Origin: Pseudomonadota bacterium
Lineage (GTDB): Bacteria; Pseudomonadota; Gammaproteobacteria; Xanthomonadales; Rhodanobacteraceae
Reading direction: 5' to 3'
DNA: 64,000 bases
Assembly: GCA_018240565.1 (NCBI GenBank)
Contig: JAFEFO010000028.1
Coordinates: 1 to 64,000, forward strand
The position numbers were made by a program, and so were the translations under genes. The notes under the pieces were generated by a model. That model saw only the letters and a list, made by a program, of their open reading frames with translations, ran no database searches and was not told the DNA's origin. Below are positions 36,657 to 44,786 of the stretch, in pieces. Positions within the stretch are counted from its first letter, which is position 1. Each line of letters starts with the position of its first letter.

Positions 36657-37898
36657 TCACCCCTGCGCGCGAATGAACTCGCGCACCTGCGGATACACGA
36701 CATTGCGCCAGCGCCTTCCGCTGAAGATGCCGTAGTGGCCGGCGCCTTCGACGGTGAGATGACGCTTGCGCGATTTGGCGATGCCGGTGCACAGATCGTG
36801 CGCGGCGCGGGTCTGGCCGAGTCCTGAAATGTCGTCGAGCTCGCCCTCGATGGTCAGCAAGGCGGTGCCGCGGATCGCCTGCGGACGCACGCGTTCGCCG
36901 GCCACGTCCCAGGTGCCCAGCGGCAGGGCGTGGTCCTGGAACACGGTCTTGATCGTGTCGAGGTAGTACTCGGCGGGCATGTCGAGCACGGCGTTGTATT
37001 CGTCGTAGAAACGCCGGTGCGCATCGGCGTCTTCCAGGTCGCCACGGCACAGGTTCTCGTAAAAATCCCAGTGCGACATGAAGTGCCGGCCCGGATTCAT
37101 GGCGAGGAATCCGGCGTGCTGCAAGAAGCCCGGATACACGCGGCGGCCGCGGCCGGGATAGTTGTCGGGCACTTCCTGCACCAGGGCGTTCTCGAACCAC
37201 GACAGCGATTTGTGCGTGGCGAGGTCATCCACGCTGGTCGGGCTTTCGCGCGTGTCGATCGGCCCGCCCATCAAGGTCATGCTGCGCGGCACGGGTTCGC
37301 CATTCGCCGCCATCAGGGCGAGCGCGCCCAGCACCGGCACGGTCGGCTGGCACACGCTGATCACGTGCAGATTCTTCGCGCCGATATGGGTGATGAATTC
37401 GCGGATGTAGGCGACGTAGTCGTCGAGGCGGAAGGATCCGGCGGCAATCGGCACCATGCGCGCGTCGATCCAGTCGGTGAGGAAAACCTTGTGTTCGGGC
37501 AACAAGGTGCGCACGGTATCGCGCAACAACGTGGAATGGTGGCCCGACAGCGGCGCGACCACCAGCACGACCGGATCATTCTTCAGCGCGGCGAGGGTGG
37601 GGACATCGTCGCTGTAGCGCTTGAAGCGCAGCAGGTTGCAGAACGGTTTCGACAGCGCCGTCTGCTCGACGATGGCGACCTCGTGCCCGTGCGCGTTGAC
37701 GGCGCGGATGTCGAACGCGGGTTTTTCGTAATCCTTGCCCAGGCGATAGACCAGTTCGCAATTGGCGGCGGCGCGTTGCGCGAAGGGCAGTTGCGAGAGC
37801 CAGCTTTCTGGCGAGGAGAGCATTTTCGCGCTGGTTTGCGACCAGGCCAGCAGCGGATTGAAGAGTGTGCGGTTGAATTCGTGGAATTGATAGAGCAT
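36657..37898 (-). CDS. phaZ: Intracellular poly(3-hydroxyalkanoate) depolymerase
   Basis: 413 aa of the intracellular PHB depolymerase family (Cupriavidus PhaZ1 type), which mobilises stored polyhydroxybutyrate. The N-terminus MLYQFHEFNRTLFNPLLAW is the family signature. The nucleophile is Cys183 in VISVCQPTVPVLGA instead of a lipase-box serine, as in PhaZ1. Also typical are GPIDTRESPTSVDDLAT, MNPGRHFMSHWDFY and the C-terminal His block VEGAGHYGIFSGRRWRN. There is no signal peptide, in line with granule-bound cytoplasmic action. No phaC synthase or phasin gene lies nearby. Upstream in-frame starts lack family similarity. Confidence 0.92.
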   Translation of the reverse strand: MLYQFHEFNRTLFNPLLAWSQTSAKMLSSPESWLSQLPFAQRAAANCELVYRLGKDYEKPAFDIRAVNAHGHEVAIVEQTALSKPFCNLLRFKRYSDDVPTLAALKNDPVVLVVAPLSGHHSTLLRDTVRTLLPEHKVFLTDWIDARMVPIAAGSFRLDDYVAYIREFITHIGAKNLHVISVCQPTVPVLGALALMAANGEPVPRSMTLMGGPIDTRESPTSVDDLATHKSLSWFENALVQEVPDNYPGRGRRVYPGFLQHAGFLAMNPGRHFMSHWDFYENLCRGDLEDADAHRRFYDEYNAVLDMPAEYYLDTIKTVFQDHALPLGTWDVAGERVRPQAIRGTALLTIEGELDDISGLGQTRAAHDLCTGIAKSRKRHLTVEGAGHYGIFSGRRWRNVVYPQVREFIRAQG

Positions 37899-37990
37899 CG
37901 GTTTTCCGGGCGCGGGCCCCCGGCCCGTCGGCGCGCATTGTGGCGGATTTTGTGCTGCAATGCGACCGTCCCCCAAACGCGAGAGATGCC

Positions 37991-38383
37991 ATGTCACACG
38001 CAAAGTCGGTCGAACCCGTATTCCATCCGTTCACGGCGATTCCCGGACTGCCGTTTTCCGAGGCCGTGGAAGTGGGCGACCTGCTGTTCCTGTCCGGACA
38101 GATCGGCACCGACAACAATGGCAAGCTCGTCGCGGGCGGCATCGCCGAGGAAACCCGTCACGCATTGGTGAACATCAGTCGCGTGCTGGCGCGCCACAAT
38201 TCGGCGATGGACCGCGTGGTCAAGGTCACGGTGATGCTCGCCGACATGGCCGAATGGCCGGCGATGAACGTCGAGTACAAGAAGTTCTTTCCGAACAATC
38301 CGCCGGCGCGCAGTGCGCTCGGCTGCAACGGCCTGGCGATGAACGCACGCGTGGAAATCGAGTGCGTTGCCGTGCGCCGCTGA
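37991..38383 (+). CDS. RidA family protein (reactive intermediate deaminase)
   Basis: 130 aa YjgF/YER057c/UK114 family protein. Features are FSEAVEVGDLLFLSGQIGTD, ALVNISRVLARHNSAMDRVV and the C-terminal ARSALGCNGLAMNARVEIEC. The conserved catalytic Arg is present in the PPARSA segment, so 2-aminoacrylate/imine deamination as in RidA is plausible. The family is a cytosolic trimer. The start at 37991 gives the usual length. It is divergent from phaZ and followed 76 bp later by the oxidoreductase operon; no specific link is evident. Confidence 0.88.
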   Translation: MSHAKSVEPVFHPFTAIPGLPFSEAVEVGDLLFLSGQIGTDNNGKLVAGGIAEETRHALVNISRVLARHNSAMDRVVKVTVMLADMAEWPAMNVEYKKFFPNNPPARSALGCNGLAMNARVEIECVAVRR

Positions 38384-38459
38384 ACCGCGCAAAAAGCACC
38401 TTCTCAGACAACGCCGGCGCGGGTAGACTCGAAACGATGGCGTTTTCGTGGAGCAACCC

Positions 38460-40289
38460 GTGAAGCCGACCGATATCCGCAAGCCCGACTATTTCCACAA
38501 GGTGGTCGATTGCCAATGGGCCTGCCCGGCACACACGCCGGTGCCCGAGTACATCCGCCTGATCGCTGCCGGGCGTCACGACGACGCCTACCTGATCAAC
38601 TGGAAATCGAACGTGTTTCCGGGAATCCTCGGCCGCACCTGCGACCGTCCCTGCGAACCGGCGTGCCGGCGCGGACGAGTGGAAGAGAATAACGGCGAGA
38701 AGCCGGAACCCGTCGCGATCTGTCGCCTCAAACGCGTTTGCGCGGACAACAAGGATTCCGACGCGATCCGCGCGCGCATGCCCAAACCGGCTGCGAAGAA
38801 GAACGGCAAGCGCATCGCCTGCGTCGGCGCGGGTCCGGCATCGCTCACCGTCGCGCGCGATCTCGCGCCACTCGGCTATCACGTCACCGTGTTCGAGGCC
38901 GATGCCAAGGGCGGCGGCTTCATGCGCACGCAGGTGCCGCGCTTTCGTTTGCCGGAAGAAGTGATCGACGAAGAGGTCGGCTACATCCTCGATCTCGGTG
39001 TCGAGTTTCGCGGCAACACGCGCATCGATTCGATGAAGGATTTGCTCGCGCAGAACTTCGACGCGATCTTCGTCGGTTCCGGCGCGCCGCGCGGGCGCGA
39101 TCTGGAAATTCCTGGGCGTCGTGAAGCCGCCGCGAACATCCACATCGGTCTGGATTGGCTGGCCTCGGTGTACTTCGAGCACATCAAGAAGATCGGCCGT
39201 CGCGTGATCGTGCTCGGCGGCGGCAACACCGCGATGGACTGTTGCCGATCCTCGCGGCGTCTGGGCGGCGAAGACGTGAAGGTGATCGTGCGTTCGGGTT
39301 TCGAGGAGATGAAAGCCTCGCCGTGGGAAAAAGAAGACGCGCAGCACGAAGGCATACCGATTCTGAATTACCTCGTGCCGAAATCCTTCGTGCATGAGAA
39401 CGGCAAGCTCACCGGCATGACGTTCGAGAAGGTGCGCGCCGAGCACGATGCCAAAGGCCGCCGCAAGCTGGTGCCGACCGGCGAGCCGGATGCGTTTTTC
39501 GAGTGCGACGATGTGCTGATCGCGGTCGGTCAGGAAAACGCCTTCCCGTGGATCGAGCGCGATGCCGGCATCGACTTTGGCGAATGGGACATGCCCGTGG
39601 TCGACAAGGTCACGATGCAGTCGTCGAACAGACAAGTGTTTTTCGGCGGCGACGCCGCATTCGGGCCGAAGAACATCATCTGGGCCGTCGCACACGGCCA
39701 CGATGCCGCGGTGTCGATCGACAAGTGGCTCAGCGGCGAAGACATTCACGAGCGTCCGGAACCCGGCGTGAGCCTGATCTCGCAGAAGATGGGCATCCAC
39801 GAGTGGAGCTACGACAACGATATTTCCAATGATGTGCGCTACGTGGTGCCATGGCGCGACAAGGCACAGACATTGAAGAGCATCAAGACCGAGGTCGAAC
39901 TTGGCTTCGATGCGACGAGCGCCTTTGCCGAGGCGCAGCGTTGCCTGAATTGCGACGTGCAGACCGTGTTCAGCAAGGACGTGTGCATCGAATGCGATGC
40001 CTGCGTGGATATCTGCCCGATGGATTGCATCACGTTCACGAACAACGGCGATGAAGCCGAACTACGCGCGCATTTGTCCGCGCCGGCAATGAACCTGGCG
40101 CAGGCGCTGTACGTATCGGACTCGTTGAAAACGGGCCGGGTGATGGTCAAGGACGAGGACGTTTGCCTGCACTGCGGCTTGTGCGCCGAGCGCTGCCCGA
40201 CCGGCGCCTGGGACATGCGCAAGTTCTTCCTCGAGATGACGCATGCGGGGCCGGGCTGCCACAAGCATGCAAAGAAGGAGGCGGCGTGA
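38460..40289 (+). CDS. GltD-like NAD(P)H oxidoreductase with ferredoxin domain
   Basis: 609 aa flavin/Fe-S enzyme. The N-terminal Fe-S domain has Cys18, Cys22, Cys61, Cys65 and Cys69 (CQWACPAHTPVPEY and GRTCDRPCEPACRRG), as in glutamate synthase small subunit. The FAD site is GAGPASLTVARDL and the NADPH site VIVLGGGNTAMDCC. The C-terminus adds two [4Fe-4S] motifs, CIECDACVDICPMDC and CLHCGLCAERCPTG. It probably passes electrons between NAD(P)H and the ferredoxin or the downstream 2-oxoacid oxidoreductase. The GTG at 38460 is favoured over 38448 because GGAG precedes it. First gene of a three-gene operon. Confidence 0.82.
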   Translation: MKPTDIRKPDYFHKVVDCQWACPAHTPVPEYIRLIAAGRHDDAYLINWKSNVFPGILGRTCDRPCEPACRRGRVEENNGEKPEPVAICRLKRVCADNKDSDAIRARMPKPAAKKNGKRIACVGAGPASLTVARDLAPLGYHVTVFEADAKGGGFMRTQVPRFRLPEEVIDEEVGYILDLGVEFRGNTRIDSMKDLLAQNFDAIFVGSGAPRGRDLEIPGRREAAANIHIGLDWLASVYFEHIKKIGRRVIVLGGGNTAMDCCRSSRRLGGEDVKVIVRSGFEEMKASPWEKEDAQHEGIPILNYLVPKSFVHENGKLTGMTFEKVRAEHDAKGRRKLVPTGEPDAFFECDDVLIAVGQENAFPWIERDAGIDFGEWDMPVVDKVTMQSSNRQVFFGGDAAFGPKNIIWAVAHGHDAAVSIDKWLSGEDIHERPEPGVSLISQKMGIHEWSYDNDISNDVRYVVPWRDKAQTLKSIKTEVELGFDATSAFAEAQRCLNCDVQTVFSKDVCIECDACVDICPMDCITFTNNGDEAELRAHLSAPAMNLAQALYVSDSLKTGRVMVKDEDVCLHCGLCAERCPTGAWDMRKFFLEMTHAGPGCHKHAKKEAA

Positions 40290-40310
40290 TGCTTGTCTTG
40301 CGGTCTGGTC

Positions 40311-40411
40311 ACCCTCTCCCCAACCCCTCCCCCATCAAGGGGGAGGGGCTAAAGCTTTCACCGCTCCCCTTGCGGGAGAGGTCGACGCGCGCAGCGCGGC
40401 GGGAGAGGGGG
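40311..40411 (+). repeat. Hairpin-rich interspersed element that supplies the korA ribosome-binding site
   Basis: The outer inverted repeat is CCCTCTCCC (40312-40320) and GGGAGAGGG (40401-40409). Inside, CCCCTCCCCC (40324-40333) and GGGGGAGGGG (40339-40348) form a perfect 10-bp stem with an ATCAA loop, then a CTCCC/GGGAG stem and a CGCGC/GCGCG stem. CCCTCTCCCC..CCCTC repeats of this sort are scattered in many proteobacterial genomes, from memory. Its right end, GGGAGAGGGGG, lies 9 nt before the ATG of the next gene. No second copy is in this window. Confidence 0.7.
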
Positions 40412-40419
40412 ATGCGCGC

Positions 40420-42264
40420 ATGAAACCCATCACCGCCACCAACGACTTCGTCGTCAAGTTCGCCAACGTCAACGGTTCGGGCTCGGCGTCGGCGAACGAG
40501 CTGTTCGCCAAATCCATCCTGCGCATGGGCGTGCCGGTCAGTCCGCGCAACATCTTTCCGTCGAACATCCAGGGCCTGCCGACCTGGTACGAGGTGCGCG
40601 TGACCGAGCGCGGCTGGCTCGGTCGGCGCGGGGGCATCGACCTCATGGTCGCAATGAATCCGCAGACCTGGGATGCCGACGTCCGCGAAATCGAACCGGG
40701 CGGTTATCTCTTCTACGACTCGACGCGGCCGGTTCCGGCGTCGAAGTTCCGCGACGACATCCACGTCATCGGCATGCCGTTGACGGCGATCTGCAACCGC
40801 ACCTATGCCGACGCGCGCCAGCGCCAGTTGTTCAAGAACATCATGTATGTCGGCGCGCTGTCGGCCTTGCTCGGCATCGATCCGGCCGAAATCGAAAAAC
40901 TCTTTGCCGAGCAGTACAAGGGCAAGGAGAAATTGCTCGACTCCAACGTCAAGGCGCTGCACTTGGGCCGCGACTACGCCAAGGAGCATCTGCCCGGAGA
41001 CTTTGGCTTGCGCGTCAAGCGCGCGAACGCGGTGGGCGAGCGCATCTTCGTTGATGGCAATACCGCCGCTGCTCTGGGCTGCGTCTACGGCGGCGCCACG
41101 GTGTGCGCGTGGTATCCGATCACGCCGTCCTCGTCGCTGGCAGAAGGTTTCCAGAAATACTGCATGAAGTTTCGCGTGGACCCGGAAACGCAGGAAAACA
41201 AGTTTGCCATTGTGCAGGCCGAAGACGAAATCGCCTCGATCGGCATGGTCGTCGGCGCTGGCTGGAACGGCGCGCGCGCATTCACCACGACGTCCGGGCC
41301 GGGCATCTCGCTGATGAACGAGTTCATCGGCTTGGCCTATTTCGCCGAGATTCCGGTGACCATCATCGACGTGCAGCGCGGCGGGCCATCCACCGGCATG
41401 CCCACGCGCACGCAGCAATCCGACGTGCTCGCCTGCGCGTATGCCTCGCATGGCGACACCAAGCACGTGTTGCTGTTTCCGGAAGACCCGCACGAGTGTT
41501 TTGATTTTTCCGCGCAGGCGCTGGATCTGGCGGATCGCCTGCAAACGCCGATCTTCGTGCTCACCGACCTCGACATCGGCATGAACCAGCGCCTGTGCGC
41601 GCCGTTCGAATGGGACGATGCGCGTGCCTACGATCGCGGCAAGGTGATGACGACCGAAGAGTTGGAGGCCGGCAAGTATTTCGGTCGCTACAAGGATGTC
41701 GACGGCGACGGCATTCCCTGGCGCACGTATCCCGCGACGCATCCCAAGCGCGGCAGCTTTTTCACGCGCGGCACCAGCAAGAATCCCGAAGCGCGTTATT
41801 CCGAGCGCGGCGACGACTACCTGTACAACATGCAGCGGCTGCTGAAGAAATTCGACACGGCGAAATCGCTGCTGCCGCAGCCGATCCTGCACGCGGCGAA
41901 GCAGAAATCGAAGTTCGGTGCGATCTACTACGGCTCGACCAGCCCGGCGATGGACGAGGCGATGGCGGCATTGGAGGCAGACGGCCTGCACGTCGATGCG
42001 TTGCGCGTGCGCGGGTTCCCGTTTCCGGATTCCGTTGTCGATTTCATCGCCGCGCACGACAAGGTTTTCGTCGTCGAACAAAATCGCGACGCGCAGTTGC
42101 GCAGTCTCATCGTCAACGAATTCGGCATAGCTCCGGCGCAACTCGTGCCGGTGCTGCACTACGACGGCACGCCGATCACCGCGCGCTTCATCGCCGGCGC
42201 GATCAGCGAACACATGCAGGCGGCGAAAGTGGTGTCGATCGATTCCAAGGCGGCGCATTCATGA
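40420..42264 (+). CDS. korA: 2-oxoacid:ferredoxin oxidoreductase, alpha (gamma-alpha fused) subunit
   Basis: 614 aa. The N-terminal third is the gamma domain (VNGSGSASANELFAKSILRM then GLPTWYEVRVTERGWLGRRG). Then follows the pyrimidine-binding alpha domain with WYPITPSSSLAEGF, TTTSGPGISLMNEFIGLAYF and RGGPSTGMPTRTQQSD. These mark a KorA-type subunit, using CoA and TPP with KorB to make acyl-CoA from 2-oxoacids while reducing ferredoxin, or the reverse. 2-Oxoglutarate is the usual substrate, but this is not provable here. The ATG at 40420 uses the AGGGGG of the repeat element as ribosome-binding site. It overlaps korB by 4 bp (ATGA). Confidence 0.88.
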   Translation: MKPITATNDFVVKFANVNGSGSASANELFAKSILRMGVPVSPRNIFPSNIQGLPTWYEVRVTERGWLGRRGGIDLMVAMNPQTWDADVREIEPGGYLFYDSTRPVPASKFRDDIHVIGMPLTAICNRTYADARQRQLFKNIMYVGALSALLGIDPAEIEKLFAEQYKGKEKLLDSNVKALHLGRDYAKEHLPGDFGLRVKRANAVGERIFVDGNTAAALGCVYGGATVCAWYPITPSSSLAEGFQKYCMKFRVDPETQENKFAIVQAEDEIASIGMVVGAGWNGARAFTTTSGPGISLMNEFIGLAYFAEIPVTIIDVQRGGPSTGMPTRTQQSDVLACAYASHGDTKHVLLFPEDPHECFDFSAQALDLADRLQTPIFVLTDLDIGMNQRLCAPFEWDDARAYDRGKVMTTEELEAGKYFGRYKDVDGDGIPWRTYPATHPKRGSFFTRGTSKNPEARYSERGDDYLYNMQRLLKKFDTAKSLLPQPILHAAKQKSKFGAIYYGSTSPAMDEAMAALEADGLHVDALRVRGFPFPDSVVDFIAAHDKVFVVEQNRDAQLRSLIVNEFGIAPAQLVPVLHYDGTPITARFIAGAISEHMQAAKVVSIDSKAAHS

Positions 42265-43316
42265 CCTACATCGTCAAACCCAAGCTGCATCACCCGTCAC
42301 TTGGCTGCAATGCGGCCGGTTTCACGCGCCGCGACTACGAAGGCGCGGTGTCGACCCTGTGCGCCGGTTGCGGCCACGATTCGATTTCCGCGGCCATCAT
42401 CCAGGCGTGCTGGGAGCTGGACATCCAGCCACACCGCGTGGCGAAGCTGTCCGGAATCGGTTGCAGTTCCAAGACGCCGACGTATTTCCTGTCCGCCTCG
42501 CACGGCTTCAACACCGTGCACGGACGCATGCCCTCGGTGCTCACCGGTGCGAACCTCGCCAACAAGGAACTGCTGTACCTGGGCGTATCCGGCGACGGCG
42601 ATTCGGCGTCGATCGGCATTGGCCAGTTCGTGCACGCAATCCGGCGCGGCGTGAACATGGTCTACATCGTCGAGAACAACGGCGTGTACGGCCTGACCAA
42701 GGGCCAGTTCTCCGCCACGGCGGACTTGGGTTCCAAGTCGAAGAAGGGCGTGACCAATACCGACAATCCGCTGGACATGGTCGGCATGGCGCTGCAGCTT
42801 GGCGCGAGTTTCGTTGCTCGCGGTTTCTCCGGCGACAAGTCGCAGCTGGTACCGCTGATCAAGGCCGCCATCAAGCACAAGGGCGCCGCCTTCATCGATG
42901 TGATCAGTCCGTGTGTCGCCTTCAACAACCATCCGGGCAGCACCAAGAGTTACGACTACGTGCGCGAACACAACGAGGCGGCGAACCGGCTCGACTTCAT
43001 CGACGGACGCGAGGAAATCACCGTCGACTACGCGGAAGGCGAACTGATCGACGTCACCCAGCACGACGGCAACGTGATCCGCCTGCGCAAGCTTGCCGGC
43101 AGCTACAGCCCGCACGATCGCGTCGCCGCGATGAACTACCTGCACGAACGTTCCGCGAAGGGCGAAGTCGTCACCGGCCTGCTCTATGTCGACGAGGACT
43201 CGCACGACCTGCACGGACACATGAATACGGTGTCTGCACCATTGAATCGACTAGGCGCGAAAGAGTTGAGTCCCGGCACGGTGGCGCTGGCGAAAATCAA
43301 CGCGGCGTTGCGGTAA
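42261..43316 (+). CDS. korB: 2-oxoacid:ferredoxin oxidoreductase, beta (TPP) subunit
   Basis: 351 aa partner of KorA. The Fe-S ligands are Cys34, Cys37 and Cys68 (LCAGCGHDS and GIGCSSKTP), with a fourth Cys in ISPCVAFN. The TPP/Mg site is GVSGDGDSASIGIGQF with VYIVENNGVYG. The FATADLG-like stretch reads FSATADLGSKSKKGVTNTD. The start ATG overlaps the korA stop (ATGA). In aerobic relatives such enzymes can be oxygen-tolerant 2-oxoglutarate:ferredoxin oxidoreductases. In this operon the electron acceptor or donor may be the GltD-like protein and FdxA. Confidence 0.9.
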   Translation: MTYIVKPKLHHPSLGCNAAGFTRRDYEGAVSTLCAGCGHDSISAAIIQACWELDIQPHRVAKLSGIGCSSKTPTYFLSASHGFNTVHGRMPSVLTGANLANKELLYLGVSGDGDSASIGIGQFVHAIRRGVNMVYIVENNGVYGLTKGQFSATADLGSKSKKGVTNTDNPLDMVGMALQLGASFVARGFSGDKSQLVPLIKAAIKHKGAAFIDVISPCVAFNNHPGSTKSYDYVREHNEAANRLDFIDGREEITVDYAEGELIDVTQHDGNVIRLRKLAGSYSPHDRVAAMNYLHERSAKGEVVTGLLYVDEDSHDLHGHMNTVSAPLNRLGAKELSPGTVALAKINAALR

Positions 43317-43352
43317 TATACGTATGCCAGTCCAGCCGGTTTTGGAGGGGCC

Positions 43353-44003
43353 ATGCATCTTCAATTGACTTCTGCCGCTATCTTGCTGGTTGCCTCAGCT
43401 TTTGCGTGCGCGGAAGACACAACAACTCCGATCGTTACAAATTCAATTGCATGCAAGCAGGCTTCTGGATCGGTAGTTGTTGACTTCGGATTCAACCGAC
43501 ATCCAACGTATTTCGGCGTCTTGACGCCGCAAGATGAATTTGTATACCTGCGATATCCTCCGCGGAAGATCGACGTTCTTGGCAAAAACTACAAGCGCGA
43601 GCCCATGGTCTTCGCCATGCGCAATCTGGACGGGTATGTGGTGAATGGCAACAAGGTTGTCAAGAAGCGGGTATTTGCGACACCCGGAAAGTATGTATTG
43701 CGATTTGAAAATGCCAATCGGATTGCACATGACGACATTTTTCGTTTGAGTTGCGAGATTGTCGTACCGGGCGAAATATCGTCAATTGGCAATTCACGAG
43801 TTGGGCCGACATGTTCGGTCGCTGCGGGGAAAGGAAGCGTTGGCTCCAAAGAGATTCCGTCGAAAAGTTTGATAGGGTGTTTTGCCACAAACGGATGCGG
43901 TGTCGAACGATGCTGCAATTCAAATAGGGTCGGGGGGCCGTGTTATTGCAGTATGTGCTGCATTGCCAAGCCCCCTCCTGCAGTTCAGAGTGTCCTCAAA
44001 TAG
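43353..44003 (+). CDS. Secreted cysteine-rich hypothetical protein
   Basis: 216 aa, not recognised. The start follows a strong GGAGGGG. Residues 1-20 are a signal peptide (HLQLTSAAILLVASAFACA). The middle (about 30-140) is beta-rich: GSVVVDFGFNRHPTYFGVLT, RKIDVLGKNYKREPMVFAMR and YVLRFENANRIAHDDIFRL. The last ~60 residues contain nine cysteines in TC, GC, GCG, RCC, PCYC and MCC clusters, suggesting a disulfide-bonded or metal-binding tail. Base composition and codon use look A/T-richer than the neighbours, a sign of possible transfer. A methyltransferase gene starts 13 bp later and may be co-transcribed. Confidence 0.6.
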   Translation: MHLQLTSAAILLVASAFACAEDTTTPIVTNSIACKQASGSVVVDFGFNRHPTYFGVLTPQDEFVYLRYPPRKIDVLGKNYKREPMVFAMRNLDGYVVNGNKVVKKRVFATPGKYVLRFENANRIAHDDIFRLSCEIVVPGEISSIGNSRVGPTCSVAAGKGSVGSKEIPSKSLIGCFATNGCGVERCCNSNRVGGPCYCSMCCIAKPPPAVQSVLK

Positions 44004-44016
44004 CGAAAGCAACGCG

Positions 44017-44622
44017 ATGTCGGTCAAATGTTACGATCGCACCTACTTCGACAAGTGGTATCGACACCCGCGCCACGCGGTGGCGTCGCGCAAGGAGCTG
44101 GAGCGCAAGGTCGCCATGGCCGTCGCCACGGCCGAATATTTCCTCGGTCGGCGCATCGTCAATGTGCTTGATGTGGCCTGCGGCGAAGGCGTGTGGCGCG
44201 CGCCCTTGCGCAGGTTGCGGCCGGTCGTCGAGTATCTTGGACTGGACAGCAGCGACTACGCGATCGCGCGTTACGGTCGCTCGCGCAATCTGCGTCTGGC
44301 AAGATTCGGCGACCTGGAGCACCTGCGTTTCGAACGGCGTTTCGATCTGATCGTGTGCAGTGACGCGTTGCACTATGTGCGCACGCCGGAATTAAGGCGT
44401 GGACTGCGCGGGTTGGTCGACATGCTTGACGGCGTCGCATTCCTCGAACTTTTCGCGCGCGAAGACGAGCCCGAAGGCGACCGCGAGGGTTTCATCGCTC
44501 GGCCGGCGCGCTGGTATCGGCGCGAGTTCGCCGCCGCCGGCTTGATTGCCTGCGGCGCGCATTGCTACATCGGACCGCGGCTGAAGGATTGCGTGGCGGC
44601 GCTGGAAGTACGCGCCAGTTGA
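44017..44622 (+). CDS. SAM-dependent methyltransferase (class I)
   Basis: 201 aa. The SAM-binding motif I is LDVACGEGVWRAPL at about residues 51-64, then YLGLDSSDYAI (post I, acidic Asp for ribose) and FDLIVCSDALHYV (motif II/III region). The N-terminus SVKCYDRTYFDKWYRHPRHA is seen in small methyltransferases of unknown substrate from related bacteria. It has no targeting signal, so it acts in the cytoplasm. The start at 44017 gives the compact fold; an upstream in-frame extension covers the end of the preceding gene. Substrate unknown. Confidence 0.8.
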   Translation: MSVKCYDRTYFDKWYRHPRHAVASRKELERKVAMAVATAEYFLGRRIVNVLDVACGEGVWRAPLRRLRPVVEYLGLDSSDYAIARYGRSRNLRLARFGDLEHLRFERRFDLIVCSDALHYVRTPELRRGLRGLVDMLDGVAFLELFAREDEPEGDREGFIARPARWYRREFAAAGLIACGAHCYIGPRLKDCVAALEVRAS

Positions 44623-44786
44623 CCGTGCCTGGTGCGCGCCTGGTGGACAACGTTACTCGCCGCACCGGTTTGCTTCGTTGAATGCATGGGCTACGCGTGG
44701 TAGGGTTAGGGCGGGGCGGTGTGGACTGCATTGTCAGCAGCGCACATCTGTAATGCATGATCGATATATCTGTCTGGAGGAAAGTC

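Noticed and set aside
40311..40411. CRISPR-like array at the CCCTCTCCC repeat
   Set aside because: Only one element with internal inverted stems; no regular spacer-repeat pattern or cas genes.
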